Source of the DNA: Camarhynchus parvulus | Taxonomy: Eukaryota > Chordata > Aves > Passeriformes > Thraupidae | NCBI RefSeq assembly: GCF_901933205.1 | Contig: NC_044582.1 | Coordinates: 15,915,820 to 15,979,819, forward strand | DNA: 64,000 nt | Direction: 5' to 3' | Shown here: positions 34,690 to 46,059 of the stretch, one piece after another | Position numbering within the stretch: the first letter of the stretch is position 1 | Layout of the letters: the number at the start of each line of letters is the position of its first letter | The notes under the pieces: generated by a model | What the model was told of the DNA's origin: nothing | Database searches by the model: none | What the model saw: only the letters and a program-made list of their open reading frames with translations | Made by a program: the position numbers and the translations under genes

Positions 34690-35355
34690 ATTCCTATAAC
34701 TAAACTCTTTTTCAGAGTCCTAGGCAAGGGCCAGGCCTCTACTGTGCTTGGTGTTATGAAATGGCAAACAGAATGATGGTCTTTGTCTGAGAGTGCTTGC
34801 AATTCTTGTTTTTAGTTAGAGCAGCGAAATGTTTTAAGAAGGATAAAGTCTGGTCTGTTTCTATGTTGTCCTTGGTAAACCCAATCTAGTCTGGTCTCAA
34901 AAACGGAGCAATTCTGCTCGTTGCCAGGGAGAATACATAGGTATCCAATGAGTCATGGTCAAACATACGGCCATTATTAGACCACAAACACAGGAGGAGA
35001 AAAAAGATTTCATTTGGGCCTGTTGTCCCTGCCGAGCTGGTGAGGAGGAATAACAAATAAGCGAGTGGAGGAGGTTGCTCTTTAGGTATTTATGAGGAGC
35101 TTCTCTCCCTGTGGGGATAGACTGGGGAAAAGCAGAAATGTGCACGCTGGAAAATTTAACTGGAGCAGAGGAGGCTGTGTCATGGTGTAGCTAAGAGCAC
35201 TCAGTACATTTTAATGGCAAACTAGAGACAATGGGAAAGAGAAGCTGAAGCTGTAACGGGCTTTAGTGAACACAAAGAACTTATTTTTAGTTTGGAAGAG
35301 ATGGGGCAATCAGAAGACAGCCTCAAAGAGAGAAGTGATTAAGTTTTGTGTTAGA
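34690..35355. other. unique non-coding DNA, no gene seen
   Basis: No exon or repeat family is recognised. Open frames are under 85 codons. Confidence 0.6.
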
Positions 35356-35359
35356 GCGA

Positions 35360-35420
35360 TGTTCTCCGTGGCAGTATCATAAATGAGCATGTTCATCCAG
35401 ACCAAGAAAAAGGATGCTGC
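35360..35420 (+). pseudogene. possible U4 snRNA-like relic
   Basis: GTGGCAGTATC (35368-35378) is followed by ATA, then ATGAG and GTTCATCC. This matches in order the 5' region of vertebrate U4 snRNA (GTGGCAGTATCGTAGCC, then AATGAG, then GTTTATCC). A later GATGCTGCAGAAAC could correspond to the GATTATTGCTAATTGAAAAC part, but only loosely. There is no Sm site and no 3' stem. If real, it is a truncated, diverged pseudogene of about 60 bases. It could also be a chance match around one 11-base word. Confidence 0.3.
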
Positions 35421-36010
35421 AGAAACAGGACACAGGGTGCTGAACACCACAATGCATGGCTGTGTTTCGGTGGCTTAGCAGAAAAGGTCATGTCTGAGAA
35501 TTGTTAGGCGGAAATGTTTTGCAAGACTGGGCCCATACATATAAATTTAGAGAAAAATCTCAATTAAAATTACAGCACAAGTTCTTACTTTTAACTGTGG
35601 GGTTGCACAAATACAGTGTTAAAAGCAACTAATGGAGAAAAGGGGAAAATTGAAACCTTCTTTAAACAGAAAATCTATAGAATCATAGAATTATTTAAAA
35701 ATAAAAAAGAATTTCAGTACATATAATATAAAATAAAGACTTTGCACTTGGGCAAGTCCTCTCCTCCTGAGCTATCCTTTAGTGAAGGCTTAGGAAACTG
35801 ATTTTACCCATGTACTGATTTTTGGCTGGACCAGAGCAGGACAAAGTTGTGGTGTTGAACATTCCCTGTCTGGGCTGCTTAGTGGAAGATTTGGAGAGCA
35901 TCAGGTCATGCTCGGGATCTCGCTGAATTGAGCCATGCCCAAATACAAAGCACCAACATATTTCCCTGGCATTGCACTTTATGCACAGTGATCTTGAAGT
36001 AAGGATGTGG
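35421..36010. other. unique non-coding DNA with CR1-like and MIR-like fragments too short to call
   Basis: ATAGAATCATAGAAT (about 35678-35692) looks like two copies of the CR1 terminal octamer, but nothing CR1-like follows. CTTGGGCAAGTC (35747-35758) is identical to a MIR core word but is isolated. Neither is enough for a feature. The rest shows no recognisable element. Confidence 0.5.
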
Positions 36011-36019
36011 TATGGCTGT

Positions 36020-36115
36020 GAATGGCTCTGGGTATTCATAAAGCCTTTCTGTGCTCCAAGTTTTCCATGTATAAAACAGAGGCAATAATATTTCCAGCTC
36101 TGACACTGGTGGTTA
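36020..36115 (+). mobile_element. MIR-like ancient SINE relic
   Basis: CCTTTCTGTGCTCCAAG, then TTTTCCATGTATAAAACAG, then GGCAATAATATTTCCAGC and TGGTGGTTAGGGAG follow the order of the MIR 3' half (CTCTCTGTGCCTCAGTTTCC, ATCTGTAAAATGGGG, ATAATAATACCTACC, GGGTTGTTGTGAGG). Divergence is high, as expected for a repeat older than the amniote radiation. L2 shares part of this tail, so the family name is less certain than the class of repeat. Confidence 0.6.
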
Positions 36116-36120
36116 GGGAG

Positions 36121-39100
36121 TTTATACTTTTGAGCATTAATTTGTGAGAAACGGTATTGGTACAAAATATTGGTTCTGTTCGCATTGTTCCTGGTTATTA
36201 ACCCTATTATTGGTCATTTCATCTGTATACTCAAAACACAGGGTTTATTGATGGCTTTTATTTCCTATAAGTGTCATATAAATGCCTTAACAGATGAACA
36301 GGGTAGTGAAAATGATAGGGTACTTCAGAATAGCTCAAAGTCACTGCTTCTTTAATAAAGCTTTGGTTTTGTATGTCAGGAGAGATGGAATTCACACCCC
36401 AACCTATGCACAGCTGCAAGCCCTATTAAGTGAAACCCCTCCTAAATTTAGATGCAGTGGCCTCAGCTCTGGCCAGTTTCCAAAGACCATAGAGGCCTGT
36501 TCCACTCCTTCCACATCCCCCTCCCATTGCACCATGAGCATTGAGCCATCAAACCTTTTGCTCAGCAGTGGGAAGAACCAGTGCAGGGTTTGGGGGCTTG
36601 GAAGGTGCAGCAAAGCCTTCCTGCAAGCAGGTAAATTTTCAGATGTGCAGTCAGTAAAAGAACACTACAATCACTGTAGTGATGCATAAGCTGGATATTC
36701 ATTTTCCTGTGTACTGTCACTTTAAATAAAAAAGTGTCTTTTTTTTTCAAGTAGCCCTAAAGACAGCGCTCGTGAGGTGAGCAAGTCTGAGCCATGTTCA
36801 GACAGAGCATTTTAACAATCAGGAGAGTCCTGATGCCTGGGAGTTGCCCGGGATTGCATGTTAACTGTAAGCCAAATCATCAAAATGCAGCTTGAGTAGG
36901 TCCAGTGAGGGTGTATTATATTGCAACAATTGTGGCTGTTGGAGCTGAGGTTGAGTGGGCATTCCTATTATAAACCCCAACTGGTAGGGTTGAGTATTTT
37001 GACCATATCAGATAATGTCAAGTGAAACTTCTCATATGAATTGACACCCAAATACTTGTAACCTCCCTTACAAACAAGATCAAGCTCTTCCCCTTCCACC
37101 TACTCCTCTTCCCAGCCTACACTCGATTTTGTAACTGGGTCATTCTATTCAAACATGAAAGGATAAAAAATTGTAGATATCTACTTTTAAGAAATCAAGA
37201 CTAACAGTGCCTGATTGTTGGTGTGGGTTTCACGACACCACGTGCTTGATGTCACAGCCATGCAATGGTCGTGCAGACCAAACCTTGGCCATTGTGTCAC
37301 TGGGAAATATTCTGTGATCCATCAGGCTCTCAGTGACACCCAAAGTGTGGCTGTAGCATGACAGTGAGATTGCATTTCACCAGCCAGCCCTTACTAAACT
37401 GGTAGAACCTCAGCACTGGAGCACATTTCCTGTCTGCAGGCAGCAAGTTTCCCCAAAACTTTTGCCGAAGTGTTCTGAGTGTGCACGTGTGAACAATGTG
37501 TCACAGGCCTGTAGAGCTGAACGCCACTAGCAGGGATTAGAGGGGCCCAAAACTTAACAGGATTAAAGAAAAAAACACGAACTTGGATAAAACTTAGTAA
37601 AATTATCCTGTGTTACATTTCTGAAGTTTTCAACACCATTTTCTGGATGGGACAGATTGTGCTGCTACCAACCCAAACCAGTAAAGGATTAGGAATGGAT
37701 TTTCTTCACAGGAGAATGACTCTTAACTTGATTCAGGAGAGAAAGGATGCTTCAGTGGTGAGGGTGCAGCTGAAAAATCAAACCCCAGAGTGCTGTGCCA
37801 TTTTCCTGTGGTCATGAGGAGGCTGAGCAGGCTCGCAGATCTTTGCAGATATATAAAGATAAAGGATTTTACCCCTCAGCAGTCTCTGGGGACTTTGAGT
37901 GAACATTTCCTAGGGCAAGGCTGTAGTGCCCCTCTCTCCCTGTGGAAAACGAAGAGCCCAACTCTTGCCTGCAGTGCTGGAGTGGACAAGCCTGCTCAAT
38001 CAGTGAAGAGATGAATGAGTCAGGCATTGAGTAGGAAGAGAGGGAGAGGAAAATCCTCCCACTGATAAATTGCTAACACTCTTTTGCAAAAGATTTAAGA
38101 TACTTGATGGCATCATGATAATTTTTGTGTGTCAGAATTGCTAAATATTCAGACATCTGGTTTTTGCCAAACCTAATGTGTAAAAGCAGATGAGAGATAT
38201 TTTGCAAACTTTTAAAATCACCTACAGCGCTTAAGATGTTGAAGGTAGATTAGATAAGACTAGCAAAGTTATTTGAACATAAACATTTATTTAAAAAATA
38301 TCCTCTGCTTTGCTGAGCCCACAAACATTGTATAAATAATACACAGTTCATGAATAGGAATGAACAGACTTGTACCCCTCACTGGTATGGATTTATATTC
38401 TGCACTTGCTAGGACTTTATTAACTCTCCTGAAAACAGTGGTATCTTTGCAGAGAGATCTAAAGGAGGTTGTTCTTGAGAATATGCCCCCAAAGCTTAAA
38501 CTTCAGGTATTAATGGGTAGATTTACAAATGTATTTAGGCAATTAGAAATGAGGATACATGACTAGTCATATTTATAAAAGTTAAATAAGTTAGGGGCCC
38601 GTCTGCTGGCCTGGGCTCTGCCAATGTCCTTTGATACATTCATGCATTTTAGGGTCATAAGGAATTTTTTCTTATTCTGCAAACAATGTGTGTGATATCT
38701 GTGATACCTTGATGCATGCAAATAGTCCTTGGTGGGACTGCTCATACAAGTAAAGTATTTACATATCTGTAGGAGCTGGCCTGAGATGGTAAACATTACA
38801 GAATGGGTCTAAACTACATCTTTTTGAGCCCATTTTACGTGTGGTCAAACTTCAGAGGTGGCTGATTTCATGCTGGTGGTGAAAAAAGCTCATAGAAAAT
38901 TCCTGCTGGGATTTGGTCTGAGCTTGTTTGTCACATTGTTTTGAATCTACCTTCTTTGCAACCTTCCCTGTGTGCTCCCCGGGGTCTGTCTGAGCACTGG
39001 TGGCTACAAAGCCTTCTGCTAAAATAAAAGTCCCAAAATAATGCATTGACTTTCCTACGCATTTGGTGAGGGGGGTTAAAAGAAAAGAATCCTAGGTAGG

Positions 39101-41340
39101 AACAGCTGTTCTGGAATTTGTTCAGTGTGCTTTTTTTTTATCTCTGTCATCTAGTTTGGTGAAAAAACAAACAGTAAAAATCCCCAAACCCTCATCTTGT
39201 AGGTCCACAGGTGCACCAAGAATTTGAGTCTCAAACAGGGCAAAGGAGGAATCATTTATCTGCTGAAATGCAGCCCACATTCCACAAAACATGGAATACT
39301 TCAAGCTTCTTGCTAATGGCCCTATGTCTGTTGTTTGGGCAAATACCTAATGAGTCAATTATGAGCACATACATCATCATTTGTAAGGTATTTACTGTGT
39401 TATAAGTTTTAAAATGGAAATAAGTTATTACTTTCAAGTACCTTTTAATCTTGATATTAATAAGAAAGAGAGATACATTTGTCTCCAGACATTGATAATC
39501 TGAGGTTTAATACTCTATTTGATCAAAAGGAACATCAAAATGATCTTGCAACATCTCAAAATACAGCCTGCATGTGCAGCTAGGTGATGGGGTGGTGACA
39601 AGTTCCCCATCAACTTTGTTGCAGAATCAGGCTGGAAATCCCAGTGACACAGTCAGTTATTGGATGACTTGGGAACTCCTGCAGATCAGAGAACAGGAAG
39701 AAATGTGCCAAACAAAAAATAACACCAAAGCATTTTTTATTTCTGTTAGAGCATTTTAGTATGTTTTTCTTTTGTTAAATGTAAGAAGTCTAGAAAGATG
39801 AAACATTTGGTGACTGATGTTGTGGATATGGAAAAGGAAACAAGTTAAATGATTGATTTGGTTGTAGTTTTATTATGGCCAAAATGCATATATGGAGATC
39901 ATGGCAATTGAGTTGGAAATGAGCAGGAGAACCCTGGGAGAAGTAGCAGTAGGAGTGAGGGGTAACAAGGAGAGGTTTATTAATACACTAAATTCATGTT
40001 AAGGAAAGTGTTTTTGGCTTTTTTAATATGGGTAAGTGTGAAAAGATCTGTGACACCTTTGGGGTAGAAATGACCTGATGGTGATTGTAAGAGAAGATTG
40101 TAGAGATTCTCGCTACCAAAATGGTCAATGATATCTTTGTAGAACAATCTCCCCTGGAAAATATCAAGTATGGCATACTTTCATTGAAACATCTCATCCT
40201 GTTACAGTAGGAGCACCAGAATCACTGTTTCTTCTGTGTAAATTCATGTACCTTAGCCAGAGTGTTGGATATAGTTAGGCTCTAAGGGACAGGAAAATCC
40301 CTGTAAACAAGCCCAAATCAAGGATTACTGTACTGTTAACAAAATCTGTGAAGCCTAGAGATCCCAGTATCTCCCTGAGTCAGGGTGGACATTCTGGGGT
40401 GGGAAAGAGGAGAGATTTGGGGAGCCAATCCAGATGGCAAAGCAAAGCATTGGTGGGGCTGAGGGCACAGCAGCTGCTTCACTTCCCTCCTGTCAGGCAG
40501 GCTGGGTTTCCTTTGGCCCCCTGGGAAATGCACTTCAGACCATGTGGAAACTCTGTATGAATGAAATCCTCTGGCTTTATGCACAGTCCTCCAAATTATC
40601 CTTGTATGAAATCAGATGCACAACTCAGCCTTGGTCTATTTAATGCCGAGTCTCCTTTTCTGCCTTTCTCTCTCTGTGTCTTATTTCTCGTGCCAGACTT
40701 ATTCTCCCTTTGTTTTTATGGGTTTTGCAGCAGTAAATCTGGCTGCTGTTTAGCAAGGAGAGATGTAGCTTGATTCAAACCTTAGTTACAGACTGTTTCT
40801 TTTTGTTGTTAGACACTACCCGCCTCATACTCTACCTGGCCAAAGCTGCCAAGTTTTGGATTTCCTAGAGGAGGCTTTTTATTCTGTCGTCTTGTCTGCA
40901 CATGTACACACAACCTCCAATTATATAATAGGTGAACTCACTGTTGTGCTATTGTGCATTTTCCTCTTTTTACAAGCGAACTGGACTGACACTTTTTTGT
41001 GTTCCTAGTCTATTGTTACCTCATGCTGGGGCTGCAGCCCTGAGATTTCCTCGAATCTTCACTTTTCCCACACCTAATCAAGAGCTTATTTTTAGCATGT
41101 TTTTTTTTCCCCTCCACTTTTTCAGTTTAAAACCTCTAAAATACTAAAAATGGCCAGGCCAACGTAACCTCTCTAAACATTGAGCATTGCGTAATCTTCA
41201 GGCACATTGTCCGCCTGCCTAGGATGGCAGAAGAGCCTCACCAGTGGTCAAACAGATCAGTGTGTCCAAAAAAATCTAAAAAAGGAAGAGGTGATTCCCT
41301 TGGTGCTGCTTTCAGGCTCAGCTTTCTGAGGAAGTTCCTG
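36121..41340. other. unique non-coding DNA, no gene seen
   Basis: Mixed AT-rich and moderately GC-rich unique DNA. The largest frame is 131 codons (36294-36689, +), overlapped by antisense frames and without a known domain. No RNA gene or interspersed repeat is recognised. Confidence 0.6.
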
Positions 41341-41660
41341 GAGGGAGCACCATGTTATCATCAAAGCCTTCAACATGCAATTTATATCTGACAGCGAGGA
41401 GGAGGAGGATGGGCTTCCCCTTCCAGCCACACATGGTGTGTGGGCACGAGGCTTCCCAGAGCTGGGCTCTCAGCTGGCACACATCTGCCTCAGCACTGCT
41501 CCCCCCCTTCCCAGCACATCCAGGGAGACGAGCTGGTTGCAAACCAGCTCTTTGTCAAGAGGTTTCTTGGAAAAGTGACCGCACTCTTCTGATGGAGGAG
41601 CGGAAAGATGCAATCTCTGCCCCTGACCAGCCTTGAGATCATCCCTCTCTGCAGACCACA
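41341..41660. other. GC-richer patch, no confirmed gene
   Basis: This patch is noticeably GC-richer than its flanks and carries a GAG triplet run (near 41397-41410). In the plus frame 41375-41578 the run reads as an acidic serine-glutamate motif (SDSEEEED). That motif is common in nuclear proteins but arises easily from GAG repeats. The rest of the frame has no recognisable domain, and other frames here are open too. I regard it as non-coding. Confidence 0.5.
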
Positions 41661-44600
41661 TAGGAGGAGGAAGGGGGGAAAACAACTGCAAACAAACAAA
41701 AATGGAGTGAGGTGGCTGAGACCAAATTAGATTAATTAGCCCCAGGCTGTTTTGTATGTTTATATTTAATTTAGGTTTAGCTACTTCAAAGTTCACATAG
41801 TTTTAGTTAATAACTTTACTATAACTTATTATTTTCAGATGTTGGCAGGTAGACAAGTTGTGAGTCACCTGGAATATGAGGCTAAATAAGTAATACTCAC
41901 TGGCAGGGTTTTGACCATGACTGATTACACTTCTCTGTCTTCTGTGTTAGAAAAATATAGCTTCAGAAGGAAAAAAGTCTACTTTTCTCACTTCTACTAC
42001 CATTTTATGTTGAAATGTCCATGGGGTGGGTTAGATTTCATACTTGGCTGTCTAGCTTTCAAAAACTTTCAATCTTTAATCTGCTGCTTAATGGTTAGTA
42101 CATCCTGTAGCATACCAGGTCTTTATTATTTCATCTGACCTCTTTTGTGAACCTCAGATGGTCCGCAAGACCTGTTTGTTTATGAGCAGGGAGGTCTAGA
42201 GGTTAGTGGCCTTAAATCACAGAGGAGAAAATGAATGGGCAGCTCTTTACTTGGGATAATAAAATTGTTGTCACTCCAACTATAGATTTTTGTAGGTTAT
42301 TACATTAGTTAAATAAAATACTGCCTCATCAATGCAAATTCCTGTTCCGGCTAGTCCTGATGTTGGCTGTGGAAGCAGGAATTCATTCATATTGCTGGCA
42401 GTAAAAAGGAATAAAATTGTGTTTGACAGGAGTGGAGAGTTAAGATCATAACTTTTCAGAACCAATAAGGGTTCATGGAAAAATATATACTTGGGAAGAA
42501 CAAAACCCTAATCACAGGCATTGCTTACTGGAGGTCTACAGCTGTGACAAATGGTGTGATACTCATGAATATGCAAAGTTCTTTTCAGCCTCTAATTATA
42601 AGAATCATTGAGCCTATGTATGCATTTCATAGGAAGCCTCAGTTGCATAAAGCAGCAGATGTATTTTGGTGACAACAACCAATAGTAGGAGAGAAACTCA
42701 TCATAATCCCAGGAGCTCAGCCTGGACCTGACAGGCTGTTTTTCCTCTAGATTCCCAAATCCTTCCACAAATTTGCACCACTGGATTAGTGCGTGTTTCT
42801 CTCTGCCCTCAGAATAAATCTGCTGTTCTTGACACCCAGTCACACACATCAGCTCCCCTCCTTTACCTTCTCTCCTGTTATCCCATGTCCACCTTGGAGA
42901 GAGACAAATAAAAAGCTGCTGTCTCCAAGCCCTTCCTCCTCCAAACAGAAATGGTCTGTCGTCCCAAAGCAGCCCCAAATATTTGCAGGGCAGCAAACCA
43001 CTGGTTTATTTTGCTTGATTTTTCAGCTGGCATTTTATTTGAAGAGCTACTTCCATCTGGAGATGAAATAGCCACAGAATCTATCATCTAACACCTCTTT
43101 CCTACTGATGTGTTTTGCAGATGAGGCCCTGGCTGGACCAAATTCAGCAGCAGTGGCTGGAGACACAACCCCACATGTGCAGGTCGGCGCTGAGTGCAGG
43201 TAGGGTTAAATTTGAGTTGTAGCTGGCAGAGATGGGACTTGGCCTCTGCCTCCAGGCACTGCTTCTTGGATATGTCAGGGAGTCACTGATGGATGGAGGA
43301 GATGGTGAGAGCTGTGTCTGTTAAAGATTTGCCTTTCACTATTCAAAGAACCTACAAAAGTCTAAATTGAAGAGTCACCCAGATGCTAGAACTTAACCTT
43401 CTTAGCCCTAATGAAATCATCTCCAAAACCAAAAAGCTGAAAAAGAAAAAAAAAAACAAATTCAGATAGATTCAGTGTCAAGTGAAACATAGGAGAGAGG
43501 TAGCTAAGACACCTATAGCAGCTTATCATGGAGGAAGATTATTATTACTTTGTTATGTGCATCTGGGGACAGAGGCAGCTGTTTGTGTTTTCTAAATATC
43601 ACCCTGGGACTAACATCTCCCCATACCAATGTAAGCATATACTTTACAAATGGAAATACCTGTTTATCAGCAATATCAAGTATCTGTGTTTATGGCAGGT
43701 TTATTTTGGCAGTAAATTATGTTGCTCATGTTGGTCTTGATAAATGCATTGCGTGTTAGGAAGGACCATCTCAGTATTTTGCACCTTATTTTCACTGTTC
43801 CCTTGTCTGCTTTCACAAGATTTCTCAAGGTTTGTTGATACCAGGAGTAAAGCTTTTTCTGAAAACCATGGGCCCATGTCTGTATGGTCAGTTACAGGCA
43901 CAATTGAATCCTCATTCAGATGTTATAAAGGTGGCCATCAAAATTTCTGCAGGTTGTTTGGAGTTAACAGCAAATGTCTGAAAGAAACATATATTTTCTG
44001 CCCTTCAAAAAATCACCTGGAAGGCATAAAGAGGCTATCATGACAATTGTTATTGTATAGTTTAAGACTCTTTAGGAAATGGCTCTTTTTAGGGAAAAGG
44101 CAATAAAATTTATGTGTTTAAGAACAATAGGATATTTAAATATTGAGTAAAATGTACCATACAAAGAGAAATTGTATTCCAAGGGGCTTCATTTTGTGTT
44201 TTCAGGGCCTCTTGGCTCTTTGTTCTTCTTAGCCTAAATGAGACAAAATGCTTGTTCTTAGACAGCAATATACTGGTTTTGTAAAGAAAAAATCTGTGGG
44301 TTCTGGCATAGCCAGCCTGTGGCAGAAGCTAGCATGGGAGATGTAGGGAGCCACAGCATTTCCAGCTATAAGATACCAATTTTTTTTTTCTTGAAAAGTT
44401 GGGGTCTAGCCCTCAGTACACATAGGGAAGAAAGGAGGGCAACTTGCACCCCTTGATCTGGCTGCACCACAGGGCAAACAGACCAGAACCATTGTTATTT
44501 TTCCCTAGGCTGGGGGAAATATTGGCCCCCACTATCAGCACTAATTGAACCTGCGCAGGAGAGGGGGGCAGCCATGAGAAGGGAGTTTGTGATGCCTTGA

Positions 44601-45550
44601 GTTTGGGCAGAAAGGAGGTGACAAACACCTCTAAAGCCACCAGCCTGGCTTAGGCTTTGCGGCATCACAGCTGTGTCTCACACCTTGCTCAGGACTCGTG
44701 GCATTTTAGCACCTTTAAACTGTTGACTTTTTGCATGCCAGAGTCAGATGGAGAGGTGTACATCCTCATGGCTGGATGGATGTGCTAAGCATGGAAAAAT
44801 GGCCCTAAAATACAAATGAGTGACCTGTGGTGTAGCAGAAGGGGATCTTGTCATGCTGAGTGCTGTGCAATCTGTTGAAAGCAAGCCTTCATATTGATTA
44901 ACTACCTTCTTTCTGCTGCCATAACATAACTGAAATCCAATATGTTACATAAATAAAAATCCTTCTGGTTATTACGGGGTCATTTATTTGGGGAAAATGT
45001 CCACATGAGTGTACAGCCCTTATTCATTCTGAATGGAAGTGATAAATAATTGGGGTTTATGCAGAAAACCCACTGGGGGTAAAAGACTACAAGGGTGGAA
45101 GGCTCCTTCCACAAACAGGGTTGAGGAGACTTGGTGTCACTGATTTTCACCCTGGCAGCACCTTCTACCTCCAGGGCTTCTGCTCCCTGCTGGGAGCCCC
45201 AGGCCAGGTGAGAGCCAGGCAGCTCCAGGGATAGTTGCTGGACACATCTAGGGTAGGCAGAGGCAAAACTCTTGATAATGACACCCATGCTGGATTTTTT
45301 AGGAATGAGCTGCCCATAGATTTCAAAAACTCAACAAACAAAAGGCAGACTTTAGCCTCAACCACACATTTGCTGCCTGGCACATTTGTACATTTCAATT
45401 TCCAATAAGCTGTGTTCTCTAATCACAAGACTTCTAATCTTCCACCACCGAGTCACCGATTTTGAATTCAAATTTCCTTCTTTTTGTCTGTATTTAAAAA
45501 ATAATAATAATCATTTTCCATCTATTGCAAATAACAATACAGTTCCACAG
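41661..45550. other. unique non-coding DNA, no gene seen
   Basis: No recognisable gene or repeat family. Open frames up to 134 codons (42592-42996, -) overlap frames on the other strand. GC content rises slightly around 44400-44720 and 45100-45290. Confidence 0.6.
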
Positions 45551-45559
45551 ACTGAATGC

Positions 45560-46010
45560 TGAAGTTGTAATTCAATCTCAGGCTTTGGCTGCCATTCATT
45601 GATACCTCGAGCTGTGCTCTTATTATTTATGACATCAGCAGAAACTCTCGATTGAATTGCAGCCTTATATTTAATTAGGGACTATGTATTATTTTGTATG
45701 CAATATCCAGAATTAAAAATAGCCCCTTTCCAGAGTATAATGGGGAAAAGGCAGCAAAGTTTGAATATATATTCTAATTGATATTTCTTGTACTTATTCT
45801 AAAAGTAATCAAAACGTATGTTAAATATTAATTATAATATTTTTACTGCATTGTGCACCCTGATTTATTGCTGCCTCTTTTGGTTCACTTTTTAATTACT
45901 GTACATTATAAGAAAACTAAGGGGTTTTTAAATAGAAAAGTTATTTAGCATTAAAATTAATGTATAATTCAATATCAATCTTCATAGTGAATGTTATATT
46001 AAACGTAATG
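45560..46010. other. very AT-rich unique block, candidate conserved element
   Basis: Dense TAATTA/ATTAAT cores (for example near 45672, 45777, 45828, 45893 and 45956) occur in a stretch with no open frame of note, no simple repeat and four CpG sites retained in AT-rich context. This is the most enhancer-like texture in the window to my eye. It is equally compatible with neutral AT-rich DNA. Confidence 0.3.
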
Positions 46011-46041
46011 AACAAAAGGTGTATTTAACACAGTTTGCAAG

Positions 46042-46055
46042 TTTTTTTTTTTTTT
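46042..46055. repeat. poly(T) run
   Basis: Fourteen T residues are followed by A, C and further T runs. This is simple sequence. It could be the reverse complement of a retroposed A-tail, but no retroposed body is recognisable on the far side. Confidence 0.85.
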
Positions 46056-46059
46056 ACTT

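Noticed and set aside
35675..35700. CR1 terminal octamer-like ATAGAATCATAGAAT
   Set aside because: No CR1 body follows on either side, and two octamers alone are not enough.
35741..35790. CTTGGGCAAGTC, identical to a MIR core word
   Set aside because: The flanks do not continue the MIR consensus convincingly.
41375..41578. Frame with acidic SDSEEEED motif suggesting a nuclear protein fragment
   Set aside because: The motif comes from a short GAG repeat. The remainder resembles no known protein and other frames are equally open.
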